NCBI RefSeq assembly: GCF_004123805.1
Contig: NZ_RWJX01000006.1
Coordinates: 1 to 64,000, forward strand
Source of the DNA: Cellulomonas endophytica
GTDB taxonomy: Bacteria > Actinomycetota > Actinomycetes > Actinomycetales > Cellulomonadaceae
Direction of reading: 5' to 3'
Length of the DNA stretch: 64,000 bases
Positions 62,517-64,000 of the stretch are shown piece by piece. Made by a program: the position numbers and the translations under genes. A model generated the notes under the pieces. It did no database searches, was not told the DNA's origin, and worked only from the letters and a program-made list of their open reading frames with translations. Every line of letters starts with the position of its first letter. Position 1 is the first letter of the stretch.

Positions 62517-63341
62517 TCACGCCCCGTGGGGGACCGTCGGGGCCGGGTCGCCGAGCAGGTCGACGAGCCCGCTGTCGACCCGCCCCGCCCCGGGCGGACC
62601 TGCGGCGGCGTCGGCGCCCCGCCGGGTCGTCCGCAGCGCCAGCGCGGCGGCCGCCCCCGGCGGGGCGCCGGCGGGCACGACGAGGTCGAGCAGCCACCAC
62701 CGGCCGCCTGCGAGCCGCGGGTCCGCCGTGCGCACGGCGGGGGCGCCCGCGGCGTCCGCGACGTCCAGCGCACCGGAGGCCAGCCGCAGCCCGCACCCGG
62801 CGGCCTTGAGCACGGCCTCCGCCCGCACCCACCGGGTGCGTCGGTCGTCGGCGCCCCCGCCGGGCGCCGCGCGCACCCCGGCGGCCCGGAGCGCGTCGGC
62901 GGGCACCGCGCCGCTCTCCACGTCGACCCCGAGCCCGTCCGCGGGCCCGTCCGCGAGCCCGTCCCCGAGCCCGTCCCCGGGCCCGTCCCCGGGGCCGGAC
63001 GCACGGCCCCCGGCCGCCCGCCCGAGGGCGACGACGACGAGGCCCGGCGTGCGCGCCAGGCTCACGAGCGGCGCGGGCCGGCCCGGTGGCCCCCCGACGA
63101 CGCGCGGTGCCCCGTGCCGGCCGGAGCCGCAGCGCGGGCACCGGCGCACGAGCCGCCCGCGGCCGTCCGTGGCCCCGTGCACCACGGCGTCGGCGAGCAC
63201 GAGCGAGGCGGCCAGCGCGTCGCGCACCGGTCCGGGCCGGTGGGCGGCGACGCGCTCGCGGTCCGCGGGCCCGAGGCGGGGGAGGAGGGCGTCGGCGGGC
63301 GGCGGCACGGCGAACCGCACCGTCACCGCGCCCGCGTCCAC
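62517..63341 (-). CDS. Sfp-type 4'-phosphopantetheinyl transferase
   Basis: A 274-residue PPTase. The metal/CoA motif is G-V-D-V-E-S, and the second motif W-V-R-A-E-A-V-L-K-A-A-G corresponds to W-x-x-K-E-A-x-x-K. It transfers phosphopantetheine from CoA to carrier proteins; the nearby single-module NRPS carrier is the obvious substrate. CAGGAT plus 6 nt before the GTG gives a leaderless transcript. A 12-bp tandem repeat inserts a Gly/Asp-rich stretch directly before the first motif. Convergent with the AKR gene. Confidence 0.82.
   Translation of the reverse strand: MDAGAVTVRFAVPPPADALLPRLGPADRERVAAHRPGPVRDALAASLVLADAVVHGATDGRGRLVRRCPRCGSGRHGAPRVVGGPPGRPAPLVSLARTPGLVVVALGRAAGGRASGPGDGPGDGLGDGLADGPADGLGVDVESGAVPADALRAAGVRAAPGGGADDRRTRWVRAEAVLKAAGCGLRLASGALDVADAAGAPAVRTADPRLAGGRWWLLDLVVPAGAPPGAAAALALRTTRRGADAAAGPPGAGRVDSGLVDLLGDPAPTVPHGA
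62931..62990. repeat. 12-bp in-frame tandem repeat in the PPTase gene
   Basis: Five 12-bp units (G(A/G)GCCCGTCC(C/G)C) encode repeats of the type Gly-Asp-Gly-(Pro/Leu), ending a few residues before the catalytic G-V-D-V-E-S. Copy-number change stays in frame. Confidence 0.88.
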
Positions 63342-63430
63342 GGGCCCATCCTGCCGGGCGCCGGGCGGGCCGCCGCTGGTTAGGGTGGGCGCCGCGGTGG
63401 CCGGCGGACGGCCCGCGACGAGGAGGACGG

Positions 63431-64000
63431 GTGGGCGAGGGCCTGCGGGTCGGCTGGACGGCGGCGCTGGAGCAGCTGCACCCGCGGGACGCGGTGGAGC
63501 TCGCCGTCGCGGCCGAGGCGGCCGGCTTCACGGGCACGCTCGCCACGGACCACTTCCAGCCCTGGGTGCCGGCGCAGGGGCAGGCCTCCTTCGTCTGGAA
63601 CGTGCTGGCGGCGGTGGCGGAGCGCACGCGCGGGGACGTCGGCCCGGGCGTGACGGCGCCGACCTTCCGCTGGCACCCGGCGATGGTCGCCCAGGCCAGC
63701 GCCACGCTCGCCGCGATGCACCCCGACCGCCACTGGCTCGGGCTCGGCGCGGGCGAGGCCGTCAACGAGCACGTCGTCGGGCAGTACTGGCCGGAGGCGC
63801 CCGAGCGCATCAACCGCCTCTTCGAGGCGCTCGACCTCATCAAGCGCCTCTTCGCCGCCAGCCTCGCCGGCAAGGACACGAAGTTCTCCGGGCAGTGGTA
63901 CCGCCTGGAGTCGACGCGGCTGTGGACCATGCCCGAGCGCGCGCCGCAGGTGCTCGTCGGGACGGCGGGGCCGGTGACCGCGCGCAGGGCGGGGCGGCAC
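63431..64000 (+). CDS. F420-dependent LLM oxidoreductase, glucose-6-phosphate dehydrogenase family (partial)
   Basis: The window ends inside this gene; 190 residues are seen. It starts with V-G-W-T-A-A-L-E-Q-L-H-P, then A-T-D-H-F-Q-P-W-V-P and L-G-L-G-A-G-E-A-V-N-E-H, matching the F420-dependent glucose-6-phosphate dehydrogenase (Fgd) subfamily. It could reduce F420 from G6P or act on a related sugar. GTG with GAGGAGGACGG Shine-Dalgarno and TAGGGT further upstream. Divergent from the PPTase gene. Confidence 0.85.
   Translation, partial: MGEGLRVGWTAALEQLHPRDAVELAVAAEAAGFTGTLATDHFQPWVPAQGQASFVWNVLAAVAERTRGDVGPGVTAPTFRWHPAMVAQASATLAAMHPDRHWLGLGAGEAVNEHVVGQYWPEAPERINRLFEALDLIKRLFAASLAGKDTKFSGQWYRLESTRLWTMPERAPQVLVGTAGPVTARRAGRH

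Noticed and set aside
63380-64000. Minus-strand open frame at the right end
   Set aside because: The plus strand encodes a clear F420-dependent oxidoreductase with a strong ribosome site; the minus frame is its shadow.

Overview
The window is extremely GC-rich, uses GTG starts freely and carries F420-linked LLM oxidoreductases, a tandem clpP1-clpP2-clpX locus, an Rv2629-type hibernation factor and an Eis-like acetyltransferase. Together these point to an Actinomycetota chromosome, probably of the Micrococcales/Kineosporiales type (lineage inferred, not proven). Many genes have a -10 hexamer of the form xAxxxT ending 6-7 nt before the start codon and no Shine-Dalgarno sequence. Leaderless transcription is therefore common here, and I used that spacing to choose several starts.

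Layout. 0.1-7.1 kb: housekeeping and accessory single genes (Eis-like GNAT, small kinase, hydrolase-cupin-GyrI operon, SRPBCC, M23 peptidase, alkyltransferase-like protein, LLM oxidoreductase). 7.1-9.1 kb: a cysteine operon (cysK-cysE) behind a structured leader that encodes a 28-residue peptide ending Cys-Arg-Cys-Pro. 9.2-19.2 kb: a carbohydrate region with a GH35 beta-galactosidase, a DUF5107-TPR protein, an ABM-truncated haemoglobin fusion, and a LacI regulator beside a ThuA/Gfo-Idh pair with a likely operator. 19.2-23.4 kb: a divergent AztABCD-type zinc uptake locus with a palindrome overlapping the promoter. 23.1-31.3 kb: GGDEF protein, GH42 beta-galactosidase, a carotenoid-type cluster (idi, crtI-like, UbiA prenyltransferase) and a GT1 glycosyltransferase. 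31.4-35.3 kb: a DUF1593 gene remnant, MarR regulator, and an LLM/F420-NADP reductase pair.

35.3-42.4 kb is a decayed mobile region next to tRNA-Gly: an IS3-family element with a broken orfA, a broken mazEF pair, an HTH/membrane-protein pair with its own operator, long perfect inverted repeats, an excisionase-like gene and a tyrosine integrase with altered catalytic residues. Base composition and codon use drop visibly compared with the flanks.

42.3-55.1 kb is conserved core: tRNA-Gly, Ppx/GppA, tRNA-Pro, Rv2629-type factor, tig, clpP1, clpP2, clpX, chorismate mutase, and convergently fadD and valS.

55.3-63.3 kb holds the most striking locus: a 1308-residue Pls/PosA-type single-module NRPS (adenylation, carrier, membrane/hexapeptide-like C-terminal half), translationally coupled to an M1 metallopeptidase, with an aldo/keto reductase and a Sfp-type phosphopantetheinyl transferase nearby. 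The binding-pocket residues read by alignment to GrsA resemble a lysine code, so this is a candidate epsilon-poly-lysine-like (basic poly-amino-acid) pathway. The window ends inside an F420-dependent oxidoreductase of the glucose-6-phosphate dehydrogenase family.
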